In this document: positions 22,517 to 32,281 of the stretch, in pieces | Layout: each line of letters opens with the position of its first letter | Numbering within the stretch: the stretch's first letter is position 1 | Assembly (NCBI RefSeq): GCF_007565055.1 | Contig: NC_044555.1 | Coordinates: 40,922,235 to 40,986,234, forward strand | Origin: Rhinopithecus roxellana | Lineage: Eukaryota > Chordata > Mammalia > Primates > Cercopithecidae | Length of the DNA: 64,000 bases | Reading direction: 5' to 3' | Made by a program: the position numbers and the translations under genes | The notes under the pieces: model-generated | Told to the model about the DNA's origin: nothing | The model's database searches: none | The model's input: the letters and a program-made list of their open reading frames with translations, nothing else

Positions 22517-22802
22517 TTTTTTTATTTTTTTAACAGAGTCTTGCTCTGTTACCTGGACTGGAGTGCATTGGGGTGATCTTGATTGACTATAACCTCTACC
22601 TGCTGGGCTCCAGTGATCCTCAGCCTCTCTAGTAGCTGGGACTACAGGTGCATGCCACCGTGCTGGGCTAATTTTTAAATTTTTTTGTGGAGATGGGGTT
22701 TCACCATAATGCCCAGGCAAATTTTGACATTGGGCTCAAGCAATTCACCCACCTTGGCCTCTTAAAGTGTTGGGATTACAGGTGCGAGCCACTATGCCTA
22801 GC
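22517..22802 (-). mobile_element. Old Alu (AluJ-like)
   Basis: Both arms are recognisable ('cagagtcttgctctgttacc', 'agctgggactacaggtgcat', 'gttgggattacaggtgcgag') but with more changes than the other Alus here, including an altered middle A-rich region. AluJ is inferred from divergence. Confidence 0.9.
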
Positions 22803-23084
22803 AGTATATCTATTTTTTCTTCTTTGAGAAACCTCCATAATGTTCTCCATAGTCACACTATTAATTTATATTCTCAGCAACAATGTACAAGAATTTTCCT
22901 TTCTCAATACTCTTGTGAGTTACTATTGCCTGTGTTTTTGATAAAAACTATTTTAACTGGAGTGAGATGATGTCTCACTGTGATTTTGATTTGCATTTTT
23001 TTGATGGTTTGTCTTTTTTAGCATTTTTCATACACATGTTTGTGGTTTACGTACTTTTGAGAAATGTTTATTCAGCTCTTTTGC

Positions 23085-23330
23085 TTTTTTTATTTTTAAT
23101 ACAAAGTTTCGCTCTTGTCACCCAGGTTCAAGAGATTCTCATGCCTCAGCCTCCTGAGTAGCTGAGATTAAAGGCGCCCACCACCATGCCCAGCTAATTT
23201 TTATATTTTTAGTAGAGACGGCTTTTCACCATGTGGGCCAGACTGGGCTTGAACTCCTGACCTCAGGTGATCCACCCACCTTGACCTCCCAAAGTACTGG
23301 GATTACAGGCATGAGCCACCATGCACGGCC
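23085..23330 (-). mobile_element. Alu SINE with internal deletion
   Basis: Reverse-oriented. About 45 bases of one arm are missing: 'gtcacccaggttcaagagat' joins sequence that is normally separated by the 'ctggagtgcagtggc' block. It ends 'gccaccatgcacggcc'. Confidence 0.93.
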
Positions 23331-23944
23331 TTTTGTTCATGTTTTAATTGGATTGTTATTATTATTTTGCTCTTGAACTGTTTGAGCCACTTATATATTC
23401 TGATTATTAATCCTTTGTCAGATCAATAGTTTGCAACTGTTTTCTTCAATTCTATAGATCGTCTTCATTTTTTTTGATTGTTTCATTTGTTGTGTGAATG
23501 CTTTTTAGCTTGAGGTAATCTTATATTTCTGTTTTTGCTTTGGTACCCTGTGCCTTTCAGGTCTTACACACAAAAAAATTTGCCCAGACCAATTTCCTAG
23601 AGTGTTTCCCCAATGTTTTCTTCTAGTAGTTTCCTAGTTTCAGGTAGCAGATTATAGTTTCTAATTTACTTTTATTTTATTTTTGTGTATGGTAAAAGAT
23701 GGCAGTCTAATTTTATTTTTTGGTATAGAGTTAATCAATTTTTCCAACATATTTATTGAAACAACTGTCCTTTTCCCGTTGTGTGTTCTTGACACCTGTG
23801 TGGAAGATGAGATTCTTTTAGCAACTGGGGTAATTTATATCTGTGTTCTCTATTCTGTTCTATTGCTCTATGTGTCTGTTTTTCTGCCAATATCAAGGTG
23901 TCTTAGTTACTATAGCTTTGTTTTCTTTACATATATATATATAT

Positions 23945-24842
23945 ATAAATACTTCAGGTTCTGGGATACATGTGCAAAACGTGCAGGTTTGTTACATAGG
24001 TGCAAATGTACCGTGGTGGTTTGCTGAATGCAGCAAACCATCAGCTACATTAGGTATTTCTCCTAATGCTATCCCTCCCCATGCCCCCCACCCCACAACA
24101 GGCCCCAGTGTGTGATGTTACCCTCCCTGTGCCCATATGTTCTTATTGTTCAACTCCCACTTATGAGTGAGAACATGCAGTATTTGATTTTCTGCTCCTG
24201 TGTTAGTTTGCTGAGAATGATGGTTTCCAGTTTCAGCCATGTCCCTGCAAAGGACGCGAACTCATCCTTTTTTATGGCTGCATAGTATCCCACAGTGTAT
24301 ATATGCCACATTTTCTTTATCCAATCTAATATTGATGGGCATTTGGGTTGGTTCCAAGTCTTTGCTATTGTGAATAGTGCTGCAATAAACATATGTGCAC
24401 ATGTGTCTTTATAGTAGAATGATTTATGATCATTTGGGTATATACCCAGTAATGGGATTGGTGGGTCAAACGGTATTTCCAGTTCTGGATCTTTGAGGAA
24501 TCACCACACTGTCGTCCACAATGATTGAACTAATTTACAGTTCCACCGAGAGTGTAAAAGTGTTCCTATTTCTCCACATCCTCTCCAGCATCTGTTGTTT
24601 CCTGACTTTTTAATGATTGCCATTGTAACTGGCATGAGATGGTATCTCATTGTGGTTTCGATTTGAATTTCTCTAATGACCAGTGATGATGAACTTTTTT
24701 TCATATGTTTATTAGCTATATAAATGTCGTGTTTTGTAAAGTGTCTGTTCATATCCTTTGCCCACTTTTTCATGGGTTTTTTTTGTTTGTTTTTTGTTTT
24801 TTCTTTGTACATTTGTTTAAGTGCCTTGTAGATTCTGGATAC
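23945..24842 (-). mobile_element. L1 E, 5'-truncated L1PA-like 3' end
   Basis: A TA-rich tail is followed by 'ggttctgggatacatgtgca' and 'cgtgcaggtttgttacatag', the modern L1PA 3' end. The ORF2 C-terminus is well preserved at 24392-24150 and 24812-24501, including 'WRGCGEIGTLLHSRWNCKL'. Truncation at 24842 falls in 'gattctggat'. It is younger than L1 D and L1 F, which flank it. Confidence 0.9.
24150..24812 (-). pseudogene. L1 E ORF2 C-terminal fragment
   Basis: Two open stretches (24812-24501 and 24392-24150) give the last part of ORF2p with the cysteine-rich domain and the 'AKTWNQPKCPS' terminal region. The reverse transcriptase is absent because of truncation. Confidence 0.85.
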
Positions 24843-25543
24843 ACTCTAGAATAAACAGACTTAACAGCTATTTACAGGACATTCTACCCCAAAACTGCAG
24901 AATATACGTTCTTCTCATCAACATATGGGACATTCTCCAAGATAGACTCTATGGTAGGCCAAAAACACAAGTTTCAATACATTTAAGAAAATTGATACCA
25001 TATTAAATATCTCTTCAGAACACAGTGGATTAAAACCAGAAATAAATATCAAAGGGAACCCTTAAAATTTTACAAATATGTGGAAAATAAATAATCTACT
25101 TTGGAATGATTTCTGGGTTAGCAAGGAAATCAAGATGGAAATATACATTTTTTAAATGATAATAGTAACACAAGTTATCAAAACCTCTGGGATACAGCAA
25201 AAACAGTGCAAAAGGAAAGTTAATAGTTAAATGCCTACATCAAAAAGTCTGAAAAAGCACAAATTGACAACATAATGTACCACCTCAAGGAACCATAGAA
25301 ACAGGAACAAACTAAACCCAAAGACAGCAGAAGAAAAGAAATAACAAAGATCAGACAACTAAATAAAGTTGAAACAAAAAAATACCAAATATAAATGAAA
25401 CAAAAAGCTAGTTCTTTGAAAACATTAGCAAAAGTGTGAGACCGTTAGTAAGATTGACAAAAATGAAGAGAGAAGATCCATATAAGCTCAATTTGAAATG
25501 AAACTGGAGACATTACAACACATGCCCCAGAAATATGAAAGAT

Positions 25544-25729
25544 CATTTGAGACTACTATGAACCCCTTTATGCACACGAAATACAAAACCTAGAGGGAAT
25601 GAATAAATTCCTGAAAACACACAATCCTCCTAGATTCATTTGAGACTACTATGAACACCTTTATGCACACGAAATACAAAACCTAGAGGGAATGAATAAA
25701 TTCCTGGAAACACACAATCCTCCTAGATT
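25544..25729 (+). repeat. 93-bp tandem duplication (2 copies) within L1 F ORF2
   Basis: Copies 25544-25636 and 25637-25729 start 'catttgagactactatgaac' and differ at only about two or three positions, so the duplication is much younger than the L1. Confidence 0.95.
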
Positions 25730-26899
25730 CCATCAGAAAAATAAATAGAAATCCTGAACAGACCAATAACAAGCAGCAAAATTGAATCAATAATTTTTAA
25801 AAAGCCAACAAAAATCCCAAAACTAGACGGATTCACAGCTAAATTCTAACAGAAATTCAAAGAACAATTGTTGCAAATCTTACTGAAACTATTCCAAAAG
25901 ATTGAGAAACATGGAATCCACGTGAAATAATTATTTGAAGCCAATATCACCCTGATACCAAAACCAGGAAAGAAAATAATAATTAAAAAAACCATAGACC
26001 AATATCCCTGATAAACTCTGATACACAAATCCTCAAGAAAATACTAGCAAACTGAATCCAACATCACATCAAAAAGATAACAAAGATAACACATCATGTC
26101 CAAATGGATTTTGTCCCAGGAGTGCAGAGATGGTTTAACATATTCAAGTCAATAAATGTTATAGATCACATACACATAATTAAAGGCTAAAGTATAGGAT
26201 CATCTTAAAAGATGCAAAGCATTTGATAAAATCCAGCATCTGTTTATGATAAAAATCCTCAATAAACTAGGCATAGAAGAGACTTACCTCAAAATAATAA
26301 AAGCCATATATGACATACCCACAGCAAACATCATACTAAAAGGAAAAAAGCTGAAAAATTTCACCCTGAAAACTTTTTAAGAAGAGAAGGATGCCCATTT
26401 TCACCACTTCTATTTAACACAGTAGTAGAAGTCTTAGAGCAATCAGGCAAGAGAAAGAAAGAAAGGACATCCAAGTATAAAAAGAGGAATTCTTACTAGT
26501 ACTATTCACTGATAAGATTCTATACCTAGAAAACTCTAAAGGCTGTTTCAGAAGACTCCTAGATCTGATTAATGAACTCAGTAAAATCTCAGGATGCAAA
26601 ATCAATGTACACAAACCAGTAAAAATGGTAAATACCAAAAATGTCCAAGCTGAGAATTAAATCAAGAACTCAATCTTATTTACAGGAGTTAAAAAAAATC
26701 TAGGACTATACTTAGACAAAGAAGTAAAGTATATTTACAAAGAAAACTACAAGACACTGCTGAACTAAATCATAGATGACACAAACAAATGGAAACTTAT
26801 CCCATGCCCATGGGTGGGAAAAATTTGTATTGTAAAAATGACCATACTGCCCAAAGCAATCTACAGATTCAAAGCAATTCTCATAAAAACGCCACCACC

Positions 26900-27200
26900 G
26901 GCCGGGGACGGTGACTCACGCCTGTAATCCCAACACTTTGGGAGGCTAAGGCGGGTGGATCATGAGGTCAGGAGATCGAGACCATCCTGGCTAACATGGT
27001 GAAACCCCCGTCTCTACTAAAAGTACAGACAAATTAGCTGGGTGTGGTGGTGGGTGCCTGTAGTCCCAGCTACTCAGGAGTCTGAGACAGGAGAATGGTG
27101 TGAACCCAGGAGGCGGAGCTTGCAGTGAGCCAAGATTGCACCACTTGCACTCCAGCCTGGGTGGCAGAGGGAGACTCAAAACAAACAAACAAACAAACAA
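26900..27200 (+). mobile_element. AluY-like SINE, full length
   Basis: Begins 'ggccggggacggtgactcac', with the AluY-type 'gatcatgaggtcaggagatc', and ends in an (AAAC)n tail. The target-site duplication is 'aaaacgccaccacc' (26886-26899) and 'aaaacaccaccacc' (27201-27214). Confidence 0.97.
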
Positions 27201-27498
27201 AAAACACCACCACCATTTTTACAGAAGTAGAAAGAACAATTCTAAAATTCATATGGAAACAAAAAAGAGCCTCGATAGCCAAAGCACTACTAAGCAATAA
27301 GAAGAAATCTGGAAGCATTATATTACAGAGTTCAAAATATACTAAAAGGCTATAGTTACCAAAGCAGCATGGTACTGGTATAAAAATAAGCACTTAGACC
27401 AACAGAAAAGAATAGAGAACACAGAAGTAAAGCCAAATACTTACAGCCAACTGATCTTTGACAAAGCTTACAAAAACATAAATTGAGCAAAAAACTCC

Positions 27499-28215
27499 TG
27501 ATGTATTTGGCTCTGTGTCCCCACTCAAATCTCATCTCAAACTGTAATCTCCATGTGTCAGGAGAGGAGCCTGGTAGAAGGTGATTGGATCATGGGGGCA
27601 GATTTCTCACTTGCTGTTCTCATGATAGTGAATGACTTCTCATGAATTCTCATTGTTTAAAAGTGTGTGGCACCTCCCCATTCTCTCTCTGTCTCTCTTG
27701 CCACCATGGTAAGGTGTGGTTACTTCTCTTTTCTCTTCTGCCATGATTGTAAGTTTCCTTAGGCCTTCCAGTATGCTTCCTGTTAAGCCTGCAAAACTGT
27801 GAGTCAATTAAACCATTTTTTCTTTACAGATTACCCAGTCTCGGGTAGTTCTTTATAGCACTGTGATAATGGACATCCTCCTTTTCATGGCGGGGATCGG
27901 GCTTGTGGTGCCGCTCCCCTTAATGTACGGAGGAAGAGGGAAAGGGCTCTGGCCCCCTCCTTGTCATGTCTTCTGTGCCGGCGGTTTCCCATCCGCTGGT
28001 TCTATCCTCAAGCGCCGGGACACTGGGAATCTCGCGCTGGGACAACCGAGATCCAGCTGGCTTCTCCATGAGGGTGCTCACATGTTCTCATTTGATTTCA
28101 GGACTGCGGAGGCTGTATCCCCTCTTCCACTTCCCGCTGCAGCCAATAAAGGCTGTTCCTACCATAAAAAAAAAAAAAAAAAACAAAAAACAAAAAAAAA
28201 AACTGGACTAATACA
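27499..28215 (+). repeat. 5' LTR of the MaLR provirus, interrupted at 27874-28202
   Basis: Opens 'tgatgtatttggctctgtgt' and contains 'tgattggatcatgggggcag', 'ctgtgagtcaattaaacc' and 'attacccagtctcgggtag'. The final bases 'ggactaataca' are displaced to 28205-28215 by the insertion. Without the insert the LTR is about 388 bp, like its 3' partner. Confidence 0.92.
27874..28202 (+). mobile_element. Unidentified GC-rich poly(A)-tailed retrocopy
   Basis: This is about 290 bp of GC-rich, CpG-containing sequence with no similarity I recognise. It ends with a polyadenylation signal AATAAA (28145-28150), then 14 bases, then an A-rich tail (28165-28200). Short flanks 'tggac' (27869-27873 and 28204-28208) suggest a target-site duplication. 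These marks indicate L1-mediated retroposition of a polyadenylated RNA. Frames exist (for example from the ATG at 27887, and 27966-28211), but the longer 27863-28243 frame begins in the LTR and cannot be the source protein. The source could be a host mRNA 3' end, a non-coding RNA or LTR-derived RNA. Confidence 0.7.
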
Positions 28216-29807
28216 GAAAAATGGTACCAGAGTAGGATACTGATATAAAGATACCTGAGAATGTGGAAGCAACTTTAGATCTGGGTAATGGGCATTGGTT
28301 AGAACAGTTTTGAGTGCTCAGAAGACAGGAAGATGTGGGAAAGTTTGGAACTTCCTAGAGACTTGTTGAATGGTTTTGTTAAAAATGTTAATTGTGATAT
28401 GGACAATGAAGTACAAGCTGAGGTGGTCTCAGATGGAGATGAGAACTGGTGTAAAGGACACTTTTGCTTTGCTCTAGCAAAGAGACTGGTAGCATTGTGT
28501 CCCTGCCCTAGAGATATGTGGAACTTTTAACTTGAGAGATACGATTTAAGGTATCTGGTGGAAGAAATGTCTAAGCATCAAAGCATTCAAGATGTGACCT
28601 GGCTGTTTCAAAAAGTGTATGCTCATATGTGTCAGAAAATAGATGGTCTAAAATTGGAACTTATATTAAAAAGAAAATCAGAACATAAAAGTTTGTAAAA
28701 CTTGCAGCCTGACCATGTGGTAGAAAAGAAAAACTCATTTTCTTGAGAGAAATTTAAGCCTGCTGCAGAAATTTGCATAAGTAAAGAGGAGTGGAATGTT
28801 AATAGTCGAGACAATATCTCCAGGGCATGTCAGAGACCTTCATTTCAGTCCCTCCTATCACAAGCCTGGAGGCCTAGAAGGGAAAAATGGTTTCGTGGGC
28901 CAGGCCCAGGGCCCAGATGCTTTGTGCAGTCTTGGGACATGGTGCCCTGTGTCCCAACTGCTCAAGCTGCAGTCGTGGCTAAAAGGGGCCAAGATACAGC
29001 TTGGGCCATTGCTTCAGAGTGTGCAAGCCCCAAGATTGGGCAGCTTCCATGTAGTGTTGTGTCTGCAGGTACACAGAAGGCAAGAGTTGTGGCTTTGGTA
29101 ACTCCACCTAGATTATGAAGGATGTATGGAAATGCTTAGATGGCCAGGAAGAAGTCTGCTGCAGGGGCAGAGCCCTCATGGAGTATCTCTACTACAGCAG
29201 TACAGAGGGGAAATGTGGGGTTGGAGCCCCCACACAGAATCCTCACTGGGGCACCGCCTAGTGGCGCTGTAAGAAGAGGGCCACCATCCTTCATAGTGCA
29301 AAATGGTAGATCAGCTGACAGCTTGCACCATGTTCCTAGAAAAGTCACAGACACTCAATGCAAGCCTATGAAAGCAGCTGTGGTGCTGTACCTTGCAGAA
29401 CCAGAAAGGCAGAGCTGCTTAACGCCTTGGAAGCCCACCCCTTGCATCAGTGTGCTTTGGATTTGAGACTTGGAGTCAAAAGACATTATTTTATAGCTTT
29501 GAAATTTAATGACTGCCCTGTTGTATTTCAGACTTTCATGAGGCCTGTAGCTCCTTTGATTTGGCCAATTTATCCCTTTTAGATTGGGAGCATTTACCCA
29601 ATTCCTGTATCCTTACTGTATCTTGGAAGCAACTTGCTTTTTATTTTACAGTCTCATAGGTGGAAGGGACTTGTTTCAGATGAGACTTTGAATGTGAACT
29701 TTTGAGTTATTGCTGGAATGGGTTTAGACTTTGGGTGGCTGTTGGCAAGGCATGATTGTCTTTTGAGACGTGAAAACAACATGAGATTTGAGAGGGCCGG
29801 GGGCAGA
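28216..29807 (+). mobile_element. MaLR internal region (THE1/MST-int)
   Basis: About 1.6 kb follows the known internal sequence: 'atgtggaagcaactttagat', 'gacttgttgaatggttttgt', 'ggtggtctcagatggagatg', 'ttcataggtggaagggactt'-type text near the end. The family has a gag-like remnant of unknown function and no pol. Open stretches at 28796-29101 and 29140-29466 are fragments and not intact genes. Confidence 0.9.
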
Positions 29808-30190
29808 AAGACATGGTTTGGCCCTGTGTCCCACCGAAATCTCATCTCGAACTTTGATTCCCACATGTTGGGGGAACAGCCTGTAGAAGGTGATTAGATT
29901 GTGGGGGTGAATTTTCCCCTTGCTGTTCTCATGACAGTGAATGAGTTCTTACAAGATCTGATTATGTAAAAGTATGAGGCACCTCCCCCTTCTCTCTCTG
30001 TCTCTCCTGCTGCCATGGTAAGATGTGCTTGCTTCCCCTTCACTTTCTGCCATGATTGTAAGTTTCCAGAGGCCTCCAATCCATGCTTCCTGTTAAGCCT
30101 GCAGAACTGTGAGTCAGTTAAACCTCTTTTCTTCATAAATTACCCAGTCTCAGGTCGTTCTTTATACAACTGTGAGAACACACTAATACA
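29808..30190 (+). repeat. 3' LTR of the MaLR provirus
   Basis: Direct repeat of the 5' LTR ('acatggtttggccctgtgtc' to 'acactaataca'), about 383 bp. Numerous substitutions between the two LTRs show an old insertion. Confidence 0.92.
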
Positions 30191-30569
30191 ACACCTTATT
30201 CAATAAATGGTGCTGGGAAAACTGGCAAGCCATGGGTAGAAGCATGAAACTGGATCCCCATCTCACATCTTATACAAAAATCAACTCCAGATGAATCAGA
30301 TTTAAATCTCACATCTGAAACCTCAAAATTCTAGATGAGCATAGATAAAACTATGGATATTGCCTAGGTAATGATTTTATGATAAAAACCCCCAAAACAA
30401 TGAGAAAATAAATACATAAGTTGGATATAATTAAACTAAAAAGTTTCATCACAACAAAAGAAACAATTAGCAGAGTAAACAGACAACCCACAGAATGGGA
30501 GAAAATATTTGCAAACTATGCATCTCACAAAGGACTAGTGTCCACAACCTACAAGAAACTCAAATCAGC

Positions 30570-30571
<2 letters not shown>

Positions 30572-30605
<34 letters not shown>
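30572..30605 (+). repeat. Poly-A run inside L1 F coding sequence
   Basis: About 32 consecutive A follow 'atcagcagt', expanding the short A-run normal at this ORF2 position. It may be mistaken for a retroposon tail, but L1 ORF2 text continues on both sides. Confidence 0.9.
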
Positions 30606-30606
<1 letters not shown>

Positions 30607-31457
30607 AAATAATTCCATCACAAACTGTGCAGAGGACATGAATAGACATTTCTGAAATGAAGATATACAAATGGCCAACAAACATTTGAAAAAATGCTCA
30701 ACATCAGTAATAATCAGGAAAATGCAAAGTAAAAAGGGAACACTCTTACACTGTTGGTGTGATTGTAAATTAGTACAACCCCTATGGAAAACAATATGGA
30801 GATTCCTTAAAGGACTAAAATTAGATCTAGTGTTTGATCCTGCAGTCCCACTATTGGATATCTACTCAAGGAGAAGAAGTCTTATATGTTCACATGCACG
30901 TTTGTAGCAGCACAATTCACAATTGCAAAGCTATGGAACCAAAGTATCCATCAATTAACATATGAATAAAGAAATGTGGTATATATACACCATGGAATAC
31001 TACACAGTCATTAAAAGGAACAAAATAATGTTGTTTGCAGCAACTTGAAAGGGGTAGGAGGTTATTATTCTAAGTGAAGTAACTCAGGAATGGAAAACCA
31101 AATATTGTATGTTCTCACTTATAAGTGGGAGCTAAACTATTTAGATGCAAAGGCATAAGAATGATATAATAGACTTTGGAGACTCGGCAAAGGTTGGGAG
31201 GAGGATGAGGGATAAAAGACTACATATTGGGTAAAGTGTATAATATTTGGGTAACAGGTGCACTAAAATCTCAGAATTTACCAGTATAGAATTCATCCAT
31301 GTAACCAAAAACTACTTGTTTCCCAAAATCTATTAAAATAAAATTTAAAAATCAGACTACACAGGAAGCAAATGGAGGAAACTGAGACTATGTAGAGAAT
31401 ATGAAATAATTTTCATGTTGATAGCAATATTTTAAATTTGAATAAAACTTTATCTTT

Positions 31458-31765
31458 GGCTGGGTGCGGTGGGTCGTGCCTTAATCCCAGGACTTTGGGA
31501 GGCCGAGGTGGGTGGATCATGAGGTCAAGAGATTGAGACCATCCTGGCCAACATGGTGAAACCCCTTCTCTACTAAAAGTACAAAAATTAGCTGGATGTG
31601 GTGCCATGTGCCTGTAGCCCCAGCTACTCAGGAAGCTGAGACAGGAGAATTGCTTGAACCAGGGGGGCAGAAGTTGCAGTGAGCCGAGATCGTGCCACTG
31701 CACTCCAGCCTGGTGACAGGGTGAGACTCCGTCTCAAAAAAAAAAAAAAAAAAAAAGAAAAAAAC
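31458..31765 (+). mobile_element. Alu SINE, full length
   Basis: Starts 'ggctgggtgcggtgggtcgt' and has a 22-base A tail. Perfect target-site duplication 'aactttatcttt' (31446-31457 and 31766-31777). Confidence 0.97.
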
Positions 31766-31856
31766 AACTTTATCTTTGCCAAAATACATTTTGACATACA
31801 CCAAAATTCTCAAAAATTATCTAATTTACATGTTTTAATAATTTGTTTTTTTCTTA

Positions 31857-31975
31857 TTTAAGCTTCATGAGAACAAGAACATTCCTTGCTTTTTCCTCAC
31901 TGCTCAATCCCTAGTTTCTAGAACAATGTGTAACATAATAATTGATCAAATATGTATTTGTTGAAAAAAATTTTT
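31857..31975 (+). mobile_element. L2 LINE 3'-end fragment
   Basis: The text 'agcttcatgagaacaagaac', 'cctcactgctcaatccctag', 'tctagaacaatgtgtaac' and 'atatgtatttgttgaa' matches the L2 3' terminus in order, with typical old divergence. Confidence 0.75.
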
Positions 31976-32024
31976 AAATATCAAATTTATTTCTTATTTT
32001 ATTCTATGATACAGGAAAGTAGAC

Positions 32025-32100
32025 ATGAAAAATATTACGGTTTTTATTTTATGGATAAGTAAGTAATTAAAGTTCAGTGAGTAAACTTGTTTCCATGGAA
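32025..32100 (-). mobile_element. Possible MIR fragment
   Basis: The stretch 'tattttatggataagtaagt' followed by 'aaagttcagtgag' resembles reverse-complement MIR (normally an 'attttacagatgagg' box followed by 'ggctcagagagg'). Too short and eroded to be certain. The rest of 31976-32268 shows nothing recognisable. Confidence 0.35.
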
Positions 32101-32281
32101 AAATAGAATCTGATTAATGTCCTCTTAAAAATATTGTCTGTTAATTGTTAGACATAATATCGTTGTGCATAACTTTTAAATAAAAAATATACCTTTTGTG
32201 TAACCTCAAATTGCTTTACATATGATTCTGACAGCCTAGACCTCTTCTATATTTTAATTATTCTAATAAAATGTGTTTTAT

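Larger units (their letters stand above)
22011..23944 (-). mobile_element. L1 D, 5'-truncated older L1 3' end
   Basis: The 3' UTR is at 22011-22500 ('ttagctccatcatatgagtg', 'ctgacttatttcacttaata'), followed by ORF2 C-terminal text to 23944. Alus sit at 22517-22802 and 23085-23330. It ends abruptly at a TA repeat where L1 E begins, and no continuation is found to the right of L1 E. Confidence 0.85.
27499..30190 (+). mobile_element. THE1/MST-type MaLR provirus, LTR-internal-LTR
   Basis: This non-autonomous LTR retrotransposon of the ERVL-MaLR group is a complete proviral structure: 5' LTR 27499-28215 (split by an inserted retrocopy), internal region 28216-29807, 3' LTR 29808-30190. The flanking 5-bp duplication is 'actcc' (27494-27498) and 'acacc' (30191-30195). 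A purine-rich tract 'agagggccgggggcagaaag' precedes the 3' LTR. It is inserted in ORF2 of L1 F, in the same orientation. No functional reading frame remains. Confidence 0.93.
24843..31125 (+). pseudogene. L1 F ORF2, decayed
   Basis: The plus-strand ORF2 text is recognisable throughout but broken into short frames. At the polymerase core the expected FADD region (near 26500) reads through 'actattcactgataagattc', so the Ala and the second Asp codon are lost. The Alu, the MaLR provirus and an A-run at 30572-30604 interrupt it. Confidence 0.8.
24843..31353 (+). mobile_element. L1 F, plus-strand older L1 (ORF2 and 3' UTR), interrupted by Alu and THE1-type provirus
   Basis: Pieces at 24843-26899, 27201-27498 and 30196-31353 run in L1 order from the late endonuclease of ORF2 to the 3' UTR ('acttataagtgggagctaaa', 'gggtaacaggtgcactaaaa') and a short A-rich end near 31350. 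The 5' end is missing; the element begins head-to-head against L1 E at 24842/24843. A 93-bp tandem duplication lies at 25544-25729. Confidence 0.88.

Noticed and set aside
27863..28243. 126-codon frame beginning with a hydrophobic stretch, suggestive of a small membrane protein
   Set aside because: Its first codon lies in the MaLR LTR and its end is translated poly(A) tail and LTR; only the middle belongs to the retrocopy, so the frame is an artefact of insertion.
29140..29466. 108-codon frame as a possible host gene
   Set aside because: It lies entirely within the MaLR internal region and matches its known sequence order.
30572..30605. A-run as the tail of a separate retroposon
   Set aside because: L1 F ORF2 sequence continues directly on both sides, so it is an expanded coding A-run.
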